From positions 1-61,019 of the forward strand of contig JWZX01002355.1 in the NCBI GenBank assembly GCA_001275005.1: a stretch of 61,019 bases of DNA, in the 5' to 3' direction. The position numbers were made by a program, and so were the translations under genes. Below the pieces are notes generated by a model that had not been told where the DNA came from, did no database searches, and saw only the letters and a program-made list of their open reading frames with translations. Below, in pieces: positions 47,477-58,358 of this stretch. This DNA comes from Chrysochromulina tobinii. Its lineage: Eukaryota > Haptophyta > Prymnesiales > Chrysochromulinaceae. How positions within the stretch are numbered: position 1 is the stretch's first letter; every line of letters begins with the position of its first letter.

Positions 47477-50109
47477 ATGCCAGCGTATGTACGTGTACAC
47501 GAAGAGCGCTGGAAAGCTCTGCCACCGGAGATCTCTGCGGCGCTGCAGGCTCGGCTAGCACCGTATCGGAGCGCCCCTTCCCTTTCCGCCGATGGACTGC
47601 TCGCGACCCGAAGCGGCAGCAGCAGCACCACCATTCCGGAGCGCATCGAGGTCTCCGCGCTCGCTGACACGCGGCCGCACGAGAATCGGCCTTTGAACCC
47701 ACCTGTGCGCCTGCTCGCCGCCGCCGCCGCTGCCGAGCGCGCCGAGCGCATGGGCGCCAACCAGCAGCAGCAGAGGCAGCAGCAGAAGGAGCAGAAGCAG
47801 CAGCCGAAGAAGGAGGAGGAGCAGCAGCTGCTGCGCTGGCAGCAGCGCTGGCAGCAGGAGCTCGGCGGCGCGCTCGCCGTGGAGTTGCCGCCGCCGCCGG
47901 AGCCGCCGCCGTCAGAGATCCCTGAGGAGTTTTGCGTGTACGACGCCCAGTTGACCGGCCAACAGCTGCCACTCGCTTCGTCCAAGGTGAAGATCTTCCC
48001 GACGACGAAGCCGTCGAACCGGTCGGAGGTGGTGCTGCTCGCGCGCTGCCTGGAGGCGATGCTCGCCCAGGCGGGCACGCGCACCGCGGACGCGCTGTGC
48101 GCATGGGACGTCACCTTTGGCGAGTTAGTGCGTCAGGTGTGCATGCACTGAGGTGGAACCGCTGATGGCCACTGATGTCCTCTGAGTGCCACTGATGACC
48201 GCGCTCTGGATGGCTCCCCCGCCAGGTCTTCATGCACTGCTCGGAGCGAGGCGAATTGCTTGGGCGCGTGCGGCGCGCGATGCGCCATTACCTGGGCGAA
48301 CTCGTCGGGCGAGTGCGTGCGATGGAGGCGGGTGCACGGGAGGTCGCCATCCGGGAGCTCGAGGCCGAGAATGCCGAGCTGCGCGAGAAGCTCGGGGAGA
48401 CCAAAACCTTGGCCACCCGCTCCAAGGTCTTCGGCCGGTTCCAGCGTGCGGTGGCTCAGGAGCGCTCTGAGCGTTTCTCGGTAGGCGCGCTGGCCGAGAG
48501 CAACGTCCCACGGGAGCTGAGCACCTCCTCAGAGGCATGTCTGCTCGCGTACAAGGCGTGCAGCGAGCAGGAGCAGCAAGGGTTCTGGCGCGACATGGTC
48601 AGCGCTACCCCGCCCAAGGATCGTGCGCCCCTGCTGCAGCTCGTCTTCAAGTCCTTCGCGGAGCCGAAGCGTGCGGAGCTGCTGCGCGGCCTGCACGCCG
48701 AGATGACGACCGAGTTGTCCACGCCGTGCGTGCAGGCGGTTGCTGATCGTCTACCGTTTGAGAGCCGGCTCGGGATCGTCGAGGGGCTCCTGCGCAACTT
48801 TTCGTCCTTCGAGACGCTGACTTTGGTCGAGTTCCTGCCATACGTGTGGGGTAGCCTTGCAGTCAACTACGCGGCCAAGCTGCTCGCTCTGCTCCAACCT
48901 TCCGATAGGTCGCAACTGGTGAAGGTGCTCATTTTGGAGGAGAAGGCGGCGCGTGAGGCCGAGGAGGCCAGCGCAGCCGTGGCCAAGCTCTCAGCGGCCG
49001 AGACGGAAGCGGCCAAGCGGCTCAGCCTCGCTGCCGACCCGACCGAGCTGCTGCCGAGTGAACTCGACCATTGGCGCAAGTTCGCGCCCTCGCCGCCGCC
49101 GCCGCCGCCCCCACCGAAGGAAGGCACGGAGCTCACCTCAGATGGGGCCAAGGATGCCAAAAAGGGCGGCGAGCCCGCTCTGAAGGAGCTCCTCCTACTG
49201 AGCGCCGAGTGCTTCGAAGTCGCCGCCTCCTATGCTGCGCGCAAGCTGGCACGGCGTGTCGGAGGCACTCAGTACGAGGACGCCGAGACGCCCGACCCCA
49301 GCTTTCCACAGATTGTGTTCAATGTGCTGCTGCGGCGCAACATCCCGCCGCCCAAGCCCGGGCTCCAGTCGACGCAGTGCGCGCGCGAGGCACTGTGGAC
49401 GCTGTTGACGGGTGCGCGACAATTCGGTAAGAGCCACCCGAGAGCGCGACTGCTCGCGCGCCTCTGTGGGGTGGTGAAGCATCCGTTCCACGCGCGTCGT
49501 GTCGGGCTGTGCATGCGTGTGCTTGTCGAGCTGCTCGGCGCGGAGCCCATTTTTGAGGACGAGATGTGGCTGCCGATGGCGCGTAGGGAAGATGCCCGGG
49601 GAGACGAAGCGCGCGACCTGCCGAAACTGATCCGCGAGCGCCTCGAGGTGGAGTTGGGTGGCAGCACGAGAGTCACTGCGCTGCTGCAGAGGCTCGAACG
49701 TGAGATCGTCGAGACGCCCAAAGAGAGGCAGTTGCTCGCGGCGAGGCACAAGGACGCGCCGTTTGCAATCCCGACGCAGATCATCCACGCCGACACGGCG
49801 CTGCTGCTGCTCTGCGATGCCTTCGACGCCGCTCGGATGGCACACGCGGCGCGGCTGGCCACACTGCACGAGCATCTCGAGGTGACGCGCGTGAGCGGCG
49901 GCCTCGACGCGCACACCTTCGCCACGTTGCTCCAGTCGTACGACCCGACGCTCGACCAGCGGCGCGCGCTCGACATTCTCGTCGAGTGCGAGCTCGGCCG
50001 CGAAGAAGGGGATGGACGAGGCGGACCCTTCCAAGGGATCCCGAGGCACGTTTTCGTGCGCGTGTGCGACGCGCACGACGTTCGCAAGGGCGGCAAGGCG
50101 GACGTGTAG
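47477..50109 (+). CDS. Axonemal dynein light-chain-domain protein, AXDND1-like (2 exons)
   Basis: Exons 47477-48136 and 48226-50109 give 847 aa. Intron 48137-48225 (89 nt) is GTGTGC...GCCAG, phase 0. Residues ~150-280 match the inner-arm dynein light chain (p28/DNALI1) domain: TFGELVRQ at the end of exon 1 joins VFMHCSERGELLGRVRRAM, followed by a coiled coil (AIRELEAENAELREKL). Upstream is a Gln/Lys-rich tract (QQQQRQQQKEQKQQPKKEEE) and polyproline. The long C-terminal half is helical, with a nine-Pro run (~509), and is unrecognised. p28 itself is ~250 aa, so this is an enlarged axonemal relative, comparable to AXDND1. Expected in the flagellum. Confidence 0.82.
48137..48225 (+). repeat. Intron containing CTGATKGCCW decamer array (copy A)
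   Basis: Four head-to-tail decamers, CTGATGGCCA, CTGATGTCCT, CTGAGTGCCA and CTGATGACCG, occupy ~48162-48201. The intron begins GTGTGCATGCACTG and the downstream exon begins GTCTTCATGCACTG (12 of 14 identical). Confidence 0.9.
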
Positions 50110-50634
50110 TGCCGCGTGCGCGCGTGGCCACACTCGACGGCAAGTGTATCGCTCTCGGCTTGTAATTGTGATATCCGATGCACTTAGTACCGACGCTCCG
50201 ACGGGGTAAAGGGTATCTACGTAGTCGAATCGCTCAGATAACCTAGTCGCCGTACCGGTATAGTAATTAATCATTCAGAACATGATCTCAGACGAGATGT
50301 GTGCGCAACGCTCGCCGCACGCGCCGGCGTCGTCGACGATCGGTTCTGTCTAGCCTAACGTTCGGTTTGTTTCGGTGTGCGTACTGGCTACTGCGGTGTC
50401 GCACGAGCGACGAGGCGGGACGCGGCACGCGGGTACACGGCTCCACGCGACGCCACAGTGTGTCAGTCGTTAATCTTGAATCCGTTCATGGTCGTGATGC
50501 CCACGAGGACTCACGCCCGGGCGCCGCGGGTCCAGGCCAAATAAACACGCGAAACATATCGAAACTATGCCGCTCGCAAAGAAGCCGCAATGCCCCCTCT
50601 TCGTAGGACCCGCAACAGGCCGACTGCTATGCGC
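50110..50634. other. Convergent intergenic region
   Basis: 525 bases between the AXDND1-like gene and the 2OG oxygenase gene. Short ORFs only; nothing recognisable. Confidence 0.5.
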
Positions 50635-52131
50635 TCACCCTACAGACTGCACCCGCCAGCCAGGAGCCAGCAGTGCGTGCCAATTGAGCATAAACTGCTG
50701 CACGTCGCGTCCTGACTGAGGGGAGAGGATCGTTCTCCACAGCTCTCGGGCGATGGCGGCATCGTCCACGGCCTCGAAGCCAGTCTGAAGCCATGCCTGC
50801 TCTACAGGCTGCGTGCGAAAAAAGGCTGGCACGGCAAAGCGCGTCCCTGAGAGCAGAGGAGAGACCTCGTGCATGTTCTCCCACCCAGACGAGAAGATGA
50901 GCGCGCTTCCGATGGACGGCGCCATCGGGCGGAGGGTGCGATCGGACTCTTCGGGAATGGTCGCCTCGGCAATGGTCGCCTCGGGAGTGGACTGCTCGGC
51001 TGCTGCTGGCGCCGCCTCGTCCTCGGACGCGCCGGTGATGGCGGTGCCCGTTCTCTGCGGATCATTGAATGCAAACGTGCCGCCGTGGAAATCTTCGGAA
51101 TGGGTGCTTAGGTAGAGGACGCACGAGTAGTGGAATTCTGCAAACGAGGACTCATCCGCATGCAGGCCGCCCTGCTTCTTCTCTTGCGCGCCAGCCAGGC
51201 AAGCGACGAAGGCCTGGGCGGGAACTACGGTGGCTAGAGGCAGCCCGTACTCATGAGCGATCGCGCGCCGCATCCGCTCGATCAGGCGCACAAAGACCAG
51301 GGTCGTGCGAAGGGAGCGAAAGGCGCACTTGGCGAGCTCAAAGTGGTGCAGAGGGGGTGTCATCGAGCTCTCGAGCAGCTCACGGAACGCCTCGCACTCG
51401 TGGGGGCTGGCAAAGAGAGGGAAGGCGACGCGGGAGCAAGCCTCGCCGCAGGCCCCTCCCTCGCACACGCGGCCAGGCTTGAGGGTCAGCTTGAGCAGCT
51501 CGTCGTTGAACAGCTCGGATCCGCATCCTTCGTCAGCAGGCTGCATGCAAGTCACATTGGTCACGACCTTCTCGCGGAGCAGTAGCTGCTCGAAATCCTG
51601 ATCGAATGCCTGGTGTAGCAGCCGTGGCACATCGTCCGAGAGGTCGACGGTCGAGTCGGGGGGGAGGAGTTCACGAGCCTCACAGAGCAGGATGGCAGCT
51701 TCGAAGGCATCGAGCTGTGGGGAGCCATTGTGCCCAGCTGGCGAGCCATGGTGCCCAGCTTCCTGCTGCTGGCTCCCTGTGCCAAACTTGGCCGCCCTTT
51801 GGGCTCGGCGCCCGGAAGCTTCTCGATTCTCGCGCTCCAGATCGCCGTGGTCGATCGCAGGCGCAGCCGGCAGGGCCGAAAGCGCCACCAATGCATCTTC
51901 TAAGCAGGTCTCTTGTTGTTCGAAGTGCGCCAGCAATGCTTCAGCCAAGCTTGCCTCAGCTGCATCAACGTCTGTCTCTGCGAGCTCGATCGCTTGTGAG
52001 GTAGTGACCGCACTCATGGGCTTAGGTGGTGGAACCTCTTTCTCCGTCTGGGGCTTTGCTCGAGACCGTTGCTGATGATGACGAACCCAGCCTTCGCGAG
52101 CCGAGCCACGCCCTTTTGACATGCCATCCAT
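50635..52131 (-). CDS. 2OG-Fe(II) oxygenase (prolyl-hydroxylase superfamily)
   Basis: 498 aa from the ATG at 52131; 52122 is an alternative. The frame is open further upstream into the neighbouring gene but that is not credible. The N-terminal half is Ala/Glu-rich and helical, with Cys residues (VTNVTCMQPADEGC; RVCEGGACGEAC). The C-terminal double-stranded beta-helix has the Fe ligands H324 and D326 (GGLHADESSF), H421 (NMHEV) and the 2OG-binding R431 (GTRFAVPAFF), with FHGGTFAF between. The layout resembles prolyl 3- or 4-hydroxylase/leprecan-type enzymes. An Ala/Glu insertion (~368-398; TIAEATIPEE) lies between the motifs. An upstream hydrophobic stretch in the same frame could be a signal anchor if the start is 52434. 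The substrate may be secreted proline-rich proteins. Confidence 0.85.
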   Translation of the reverse strand: MDGMSKGRGSAREGWVRHHQQRSRAKPQTEKEVPPPKPMSAVTTSQAIELAETDVDAAEASLAEALLAHFEQQETCLEDALVALSALPAAPAIDHGDLERENREASGRRAQRAAKFGTGSQQQEAGHHGSPAGHNGSPQLDAFEAAILLCEARELLPPDSTVDLSDDVPRLLHQAFDQDFEQLLLREKVVTNVTCMQPADEGCGSELFNDELLKLTLKPGRVCEGGACGEACSRVAFPLFASPHECEAFRELLESSMTPPLHHFELAKCAFRSLRTTLVFVRLIERMRRAIAHEYGLPLATVVPAQAFVACLAGAQEKKQGGLHADESSFAEFHYSCVLYLSTHSEDFHGGTFAFNDPQRTGTAITGASEDEAAPAAAEQSTPEATIAEATIPEESDRTLRPMAPSIGSALIFSSGWENMHEVSPLLSGTRFAVPAFFRTQPVEQAWLQTGFEAVDDAAIARELWRTILSPQSGRDVQQFMLNWHALLAPGWRVQSVG

Positions 52132-52456
52132 CCTGACAGCACGATGCCTTGACCTGGTTATGGCATCGATCCTGCCATTAGCCACGAACGGTTGATGAAG
52201 CCCACAGACAAGAGGGGCCAGCAACGCCAGCCATCGTCCGCAAATCAACTTGACCTGGTCTAGTGGGAAGCGAACACGAGCCACACCTATCCGGATACGC
52301 GGAGTAGCGGGGAGGCCGATCACAAACAGCGAGATTGCCAATGATGGTAGGTTGCTTTTTTTTGGAGGTTTGGCACAACGCGACTTTTGTTCCACCAAGT
52401 CTAGACTCATCGGGGAGACACTTACTACTCTCATTGTCACTCTCCACAGGCTGCTA
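52132..52456. other. Short spacer between two tandem oxygenase genes
   Basis: 325 bases holding the 3' UTR of the prolyl 4-hydroxylase and the promoter of the second oxygenase. It contains a T-rich run (~52347-52355). No separate gene. Confidence 0.5.
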
Positions 52457-54150
52457 CTACTGATAGCCAAAGCCAAGGTGCTTGGAGCGCACCCAGCCGT
52501 TGATGGCATACTTGATGCCGCGCGCGGGCGGCACGCCCTCGTGCAGCGTGCGCTCGTCGGGCTCGCCATTGTCCAGCACGTCATTGAACACGAGCGCGGA
52601 GTACGCGGTGGGCGTCACAGAGATGTTCAGGCGCGGGAAGCCGGTCTCGCCTCCCTCGTCGACGTCGTTGAGGTAGATGAGGAAGGTGAAGTGCCGGTTG
52701 CCATTCATCCAGGTCTCGCACGCGTTGTAGTAGTCGTGATGCGGCTTGTAGAACTCGCCCGGATGGTAGCGCACCGCCTGCAATCAGAGGCAATCAGAGG
52801 CAATCAGAGGCAATCAGATGCAATCAGTGGCCATCCGTGGCAATCAGAGGCAATCAGAGGCCATCAGAGGCCATCGGCATGCAAGCGCACCTGAAGCGGC
52901 TCCAAGTTAGGCTCAGGGTAGCCACAGTAGAAAGCGATGCGATGGCGCACAGCACTCACCACCGGGTCGCCCGAGGCGAGAGTGGCTGAGTTGGAGGTGC
53001 GCTTGTCATCGGCGCCCGCGCGCGCGGTCGAGGAGCGATGGAAGTGAGGCCCCGCGAGCTCGATGAGCTTCTGCGCCTCGTACTCCGTCACGAAGTTGTG
53101 CAGCACACGCACTCGAGGTGACTCGGAGATCATCTGCACGCGCACCGGCCGCAAGTCGGCCTCAGAGGGCCGTCCAGCCGCGGAGGTGAGCTTGGCGGCC
53201 TTCGAGGGCAGCGCGGAGAGCGGTACGTCCGGGAGCTCGTCGTGCAGCACGCGCGGCGTGAGCCGCGCGTGCGCGGACGCGACGCGCGGGCAGCGCCGCC
53301 AGCGCCGCCGCCATGGCACTGGGTCAAGGTCGGCGCCGGTGTAGCGCTCGTCGACGGCGTCATCGTATGGAAGCATCGGTACGCCTTCGGCGGATCCCAG
53401 ACGCGGCTGGGAGGTCAGGTTCGGCAGCGCGCTCGGCGGCACGTTCGGGCACTGCGCCCCGAGTAACGCGTGCCGTAGGCCGATGTGGTGGCAGCGGCTC
53501 GGCCGGTGGCGCCTCACGCGCGCATCCATGTGTGGCGCGTGCTTCATCTTTGGGCGGGTGACCGTTTTGGAAGCAGAGGCTGGGTCGAGAATGGCACACG
53601 AGTATGGGCAGCGCTCGAGCATCACCTGCCCCGTCCAGATGTCGCGCGCCCGACACTCGCCGCGGCGCGCGGCGGCGGCGCACTTGTCTGCGTCGTCGCG
53701 GTCGCGCGCGAGCGGGCACTCGAACGAGCGCGCGCACGGCTTCGATTCAGGCGCCACGCCGCACGAGCGCAGCAGCTCGCACGAACGCCTGCACGAGGTG
53801 GCCATCCACTCCCGATTGGACTCGCACTCGCCGTCGGTCGCCCAGTAGAAGCAGTTGCCCTCGAGGTCCTCGGTGAGGTTGGCCTTGAGCGCGGTGTAGC
53901 ACGAGGCGCGGCAGCGCACGAGCGCGACGTCGGCATGGCAGCGGCCTTCCTTGACGAGCCGGCTGCACTCGGCCTGGTCGGCGGTGTCTCTCTCACTCAT
54001 CGAGCACGATTTGGCGCATTCCTTCTGCATGAACTTGGGATTTTTATCGCACTCGCCGATTTCGGCCCAGTGCGCGCAGTTGGCGTCGTTGTCTCGAGCG
54101 GCGCTCGCCGCGAAGACGAGCAGGATGAGCGCTGGCGGCACTAGCGCCAT
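52457..54150 (-). CDS. Prolyl 4-hydroxylase with four ShKT-type Cys modules (2 exons)
   Basis: Exon 1 runs 54150-52891 (420 codons) and exon 2 52777-52457, giving 526 aa. Intron 52778-52890 (113 nt) is GTGCGC...TTGCAG, phase 0. Signal peptide MALVPPALILLVFAASAA. ShKT-like modules are at ~24-49, 62-84, 100-124 and 157-185 (for example NCAHWAEIGECDKNPKFMQK). The catalytic P4H domain is at ~335-526: VRVLHNFVTEYEAQKLIELA, then EPLQ at the exon end joins AVRYHPGEFYKPHHDYY. The iron ligands H433 and D435 and distal H499, and the 2OG-binding K509 (GIKYAINGW), are all present, and the exon join is needed to complete the domain. It acts in the ER on secreted Pro-rich proteins, making 4-hydroxyproline for O-glycosylation. 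SPPP proteins at both window ends are natural candidate substrates. Confidence 0.93.
52778..52890 (-). repeat. Intron made almost entirely of CTGATKGCCW decamers (copy C)
   Basis: Nine to ten head-to-tail decamers (mostly CTGATTGCCT and CTGATGGCCT, one CGGATGGCCA) run to the very end of the intron, where the last unit, CTGATTGCAG, supplies the acceptor AG. The intron starts GTGCGCTTGCAT and the downstream exon has GTGCGCTACCAT three bases in (10 of 12 identical). Confidence 0.95.
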
Positions 54151-54355
54151 GGCGAGGAGCCTAGCCTCCGTCGTCTTGCGGCAGGCGCAGTCGCCCGAGG
54201 AGCGGAAGAAGTTGGGAACCCCCCGCTCTTTGTGGGCCTTGTTATTTTGAGACGGACCTGTTTTTGTGTGGTCCTGTGAAACAAAAACTCAGACACACCT
54301 TCACATTCACACATACAACTTCACACCAGCTTGTGCTCCTTTCTTTTTCAAAACG
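54151..54355. promoter_or_regulatory. Bidirectional upstream region (prolyl 4-hydroxylase / U-box)
   Basis: 205 bp between divergent ATGs. The U-box side has a long AC- and T-rich leader (CACACATACAACTTCACACC). No TATA box is obvious. Confidence 0.5.
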
Positions 54356-54632
54356 ATGGAGCAGTGCGTCTCCGAGCCCGTCCTCTTCCAAACGCCTCTG
54401 GAGGCTCCGGACGAGTGGTACGACCTGACTAAGGACGAGCCTGCCTTCTCCATTGACGACGACTTCTTCGAGCGTGAGCATCCGCTACACGAACATCCGA
54501 ATGGTCCGCCGAAGCTCAAGTCTCTGCTCGAGGTGGACGCGGCTGCTGCCAAGGCCACCGACGAAGGTCCAAGCACCGTGATCGCGCCGTTCGCACCTGA
54601 GACATCTCAGCCAACTCCAAATCTACCGCCGA

Positions 54633-54678
<46 letters not shown>

Positions 54679-54809
54679 GCCACCGCCCTCCCGCGACTCG
54701 GCCTCGAGTGCACGCATTGCAGGCGCCAGCGCGCACTCGCACCGCAAGAGCGTAATGGTTATCGGCGGTGCATCCGCATTACTAAAGTCCGAATCCACCT
54801 CCAAACCTG

Positions 54810-54843
<34 letters not shown>

Positions 54844-56845
54844 CGGTCCCGGTAAGAAGCGCTCGATGGCCTGCGCGGGTGTGCAGCTGAGGACTCCTTC
54901 CGCTGACGTGGGCCCGAGAGCGCGACTGGGATGCGCAGCAGACAAAGAGACCGAGGCGTGGCTGGGTGAGTCGAACTCGAGCGGGCTGCTGGCTTCGCTG
55001 CAAGAGCATAACCGGCGCGTCGCGCTGGCGGCCGTTGATGCGGCGAAGGCTCGCGTGGCTGCTGTCAAGAAGGCAACCGTCAAGACGAACGACGCGCCGT
55101 CGAAGCCATCGGCTCCGATGGCGCCGGCGCCGCCCAAGGCTGCCGACACGGCGGCAAGGTCCCGAGCGGGTGCTGCCTGCCCTACGGTCTCCCTCTGCAC
55201 TCTGCCCACCTTCGCCGCCGCTGCTACTTCCGCCCAGTCCGCCCAGGCAGCCTCCGATGCCATCGCCGACACGCCTGTCGCCGCCACGCCCACTCCCGTC
55301 CAGTCTCCTCAAATGATGATGGCCCTGGCCACGCCCGTCGCTGCGCCATCTGCGGCGCCCGCGCCCTTTGGCGCCGGCGGCGATGCCGACTCATCCTGTG
55401 CGATCGACTCATCGCCTCCTGCGCGATCAATGGCCTCACTTCTCGACGCTGTGGCTTCATCTCCCCAGTTGGCACCGATGCCGGTCACCCCGGCCGCCGC
55501 AACGAGCTCCGGTGCGATCACGCCCAGCGCGGCCACGCCAGCCGTCAACACACCAGTTCCGGTGTCGGGCAGCCCGATGGACCTTACGTCGCCCTCCGTG
55601 GCGGTCGATGCGCTCGCGGCCTACGCGCCGCCGCCGTCGCCGCCACCGCTGCCGCTTCCGCCCGTTGCGACGGTGGACGAGCGAGAGGACGCAAAGGCAC
55701 GGGTGGCGCAGGCGAAAGCACGGCTTGCGAGCCTGGACGACGTCGACGAGCCGGGCGCGACCATTCGAGCGCCGTTACGGGCGCCGTTTCTCTCTCGCCC
55801 ACCCGTCGCACCTCCCACAGCGCCAGCCCCTCACGAGGGTGCTGCCGCGCCCAGGGCAACGCGCGCGCCACCAGCTGTTGCGTCTGCCGCGCTACCGCCA
55901 GCCCAGGCCACACGCTCCTTCCCGGCTACGTTCTATTGCCCAATCTCGTTTGCGATCATGCGCGACCCCGTGTACACGGTGGGAGGCGAAGTCTACGAGC
56001 GCGCCCCCATCGAGCGATGGCTGCGCACCCATGGGCAGGTGAGCCCGTTGACGGGTGCGCCACTTGGCGCATCGACTCTCGTGCCCAATGAGGCGCTCGC
56101 CATGCTGATCAGGCAGAGCGGCGCACTCGACGCCCCTGCAGCACCGCCACCGATGCCACCCGCGCCCCCGCCGATCTCGTTGCTCGCCGCACCGTCCCTG
56201 GCCGCCGCCGCGCGGCCGCCCTCCTCGGCTTCGTCAGTCTCGTCAGTCTCGTCAGTCTCGTCGACCGTCGCTGAGGGCGACGAGGCGCCGTCGCGGCCAC
56301 TGACGCAACGAGAGAAGCTTGCACTGTGGAAAGAGCAGAAGCAGAAGCAGAAGTCCTCTCCGGCGTCTGCTCCTGTTGCCGGTGCCGCCACTGCCGCTGC
56401 CGCACCCTTGGCAGCACGTTCGGGCGCTCTGGCGGGCACACCGAGCAGCACCGCCCTCGAGCCGCGCGCTGCCTCGGACCTCAATAGTCAGCGGACGCGC
56501 CCACAGGAGAAGAAGCCGCTACGTGAGCCGGTAGCCGCCAAGGCGCTCAAAGGCGTGGCGGCGGCAGCGCTGCCCGTCGGTGCGCCAGAGTCGACGGATG
56601 CAGTCACGGACCTGCTGCGTGCGCACAATGCGCGCGTGCGTAAGGAGATGGCACTCGCAGGCACACTCCCGACCTACGAGCCACGGACCGCGTCGGTGGC
56701 CGACATCCGGGCATGGGAGAAGCGAACGGGTCAGAAATTCGCCGACCTTAACTCCGACGAGCGATGGATGGCGCAGCAGGAGATCCTTGCGATCAACGCT
56801 CAGCTCGCGCTGCAGCAGGCGGCCAACGGAATAGCGACCTACTGA
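54356..56845 (+). CDS. U-box E3 ubiquitin ligase, low-complexity rich
   Basis: 829 aa from the ATG at 54356; the frame runs to a GTG at 54266, which is not used. Mostly disordered: a run of about 17 Pro with flanking Thr-Pro (~residues 88-109), an 11-Ser run, Ala/Pro/Thr-rich stretches, and two related helices (AKARVAAVKKA; AKARVAQAKARLASLDD). A single U-box at ~520-587 (FPATFYCPISFAIMRDPVYT, GEVYERAPIERWL, LVPNEALAMLI) is the RING-like fold without zinc that binds an E2. After more linker, a conserved-looking helical end (KRTGQKFADLNSDERWMAQQ). The family transfers ubiquitin; substrate unknown. Confidence 0.85.
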
Positions 56846-57186
56846 ACTTCGAAAAGCACCACCACCGAATGATCGGCGTGCGAATGGGTGGTCAGCGAGG
56901 TCACCCAGTGAGGTCACCCGCAATCGGTGGGTGCAGGGCAAGGTGGCAAGGGGCTCGCGCCGGACGCACCGGCATGCGCACCGGTTGCGATGCGGTCGAT
57001 TGTGGTGCGAACGGCGGTGCATACCTTTGCGTAGGCCATAGCTGGGGAAGGCGGCCGCCACGCGGGGCGAATACATATTTTATATTGTCTAAGTTCGCCG
57101 TTCTTACTTCTTTGAACCCGGTGCCATTAAAACAAAATTGAGAGTCTAAATTCCGGCCCCGCCCCCCACGCCCCAGCCGCTAAGCG
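56846..57186. other. Convergent intergenic region
   Basis: 341 bases between the U-box and endonuclease-like genes. GAGGTCACCC occurs in two near copies (~56896-56920). No gene seen. Confidence 0.5.
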
Positions 57187-58258
57187 CTATCGCGTGAGGT
57201 CGGGCGGCGCGTGGAAGTGCACCTCGAGCGGGTAGTGATCGGAGAGCGAATCGGTGCGCTCATCGTGCAGCAGCGAGGCGCGCAGCTCATCGCGCTGGCC
57301 GCCACAGCTACGCAGCAGCTGATCGTTGACAAGGCAGTAGTCGAGCCGGAGCGTCGCAAAGTGCATATGGTCGGCGTTGATGCTGGTGGGTACAGAGTGG
57401 CCGCTGCCAACGCCCACGTCCCGCAGAGGCGCGTCCAGCAGCACCTGCATCGGCGTGTAATCCACCGCCGCCTGGGAGCTGTCGAGGAACTTGCGACTCA
57501 ACTGCGGGGCGTACGGCCCCTTGCGGATGAGCGACGCGAGGTCCGCCTTGGCGTGCTCGGCGCGGTCGAGGGACGAGAGCGTGTTGAGGTCACCCACCAG
57601 CATGAACGGTTGCTGGTCGTCCGTACCCACGCGCCGCACAATCTCCCTCGCCTCGTCTGCGCGCCGGCGCACGTCGTGGGGATTGAGATGGGTCACGCAG
57701 AGGGCGAGGCCGAGCACGCGCGCGCAGAGCAGCCCGTGCGCGAACGTGTGCCCCGTGTCCGCGGCGATGAGCGAGAGCGGATGGCGAGATAGGATGCCCA
57801 GACGGTAGGGGCTCTTGGCCAGCAGCAGTGAGTGCGTGAAGCCGCAGCGCTTGCCCAGGCGCTCCAACGACGCCTCGTCGAAGCCGTTGAGTTCGTTGAG
57901 CGTGAGCACGTCGTACTGCCCGTCGCGCACAAAGTTGCAGATGCCCGTTAGGCGCGACCCGCCACCATCGAGAATGTTCCAGTGCAGCAGCCGCCGAGGC
58001 TGGCAGCTGCGCCCAGCGCCACCTCCGCCGCGTGGCCGGTCCACTGCCGTGGAGTTGGTCGGCCGCTTGTGCCGGTTGCGCTTTCGGAGCTTGCGCTTGG
58101 CCGTTGCTTCTGCATGCGGCATGGGCGCTGGCATCGCTGGGGGCGGCGGCGACGGCGGAGGCTTAGGCCAGAGATCCAAGGGCGGCGGCGGTGGAGGGAG
58201 GCGTGATTCAGATTCAAGTGCAAAGCTCGCAGAGACAGTACTGACCGCGAGAATTCCA

Positions 58259-58327
<69 letters not shown>

Positions 58328-58358
58328 ATACTGCTGCTGATACTGCTGCTGATGATGA

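Noticed and set aside
52131-52584. Upstream extension of the second 2OG oxygenase into the prolyl 4-hydroxylase gene
   Set aside because: The extension overlaps the hydroxylase exon in another frame; overlapping eukaryotic coding regions on one strand are unlikely. The hydrophobic part (start at 52434) was kept only as an alternative.
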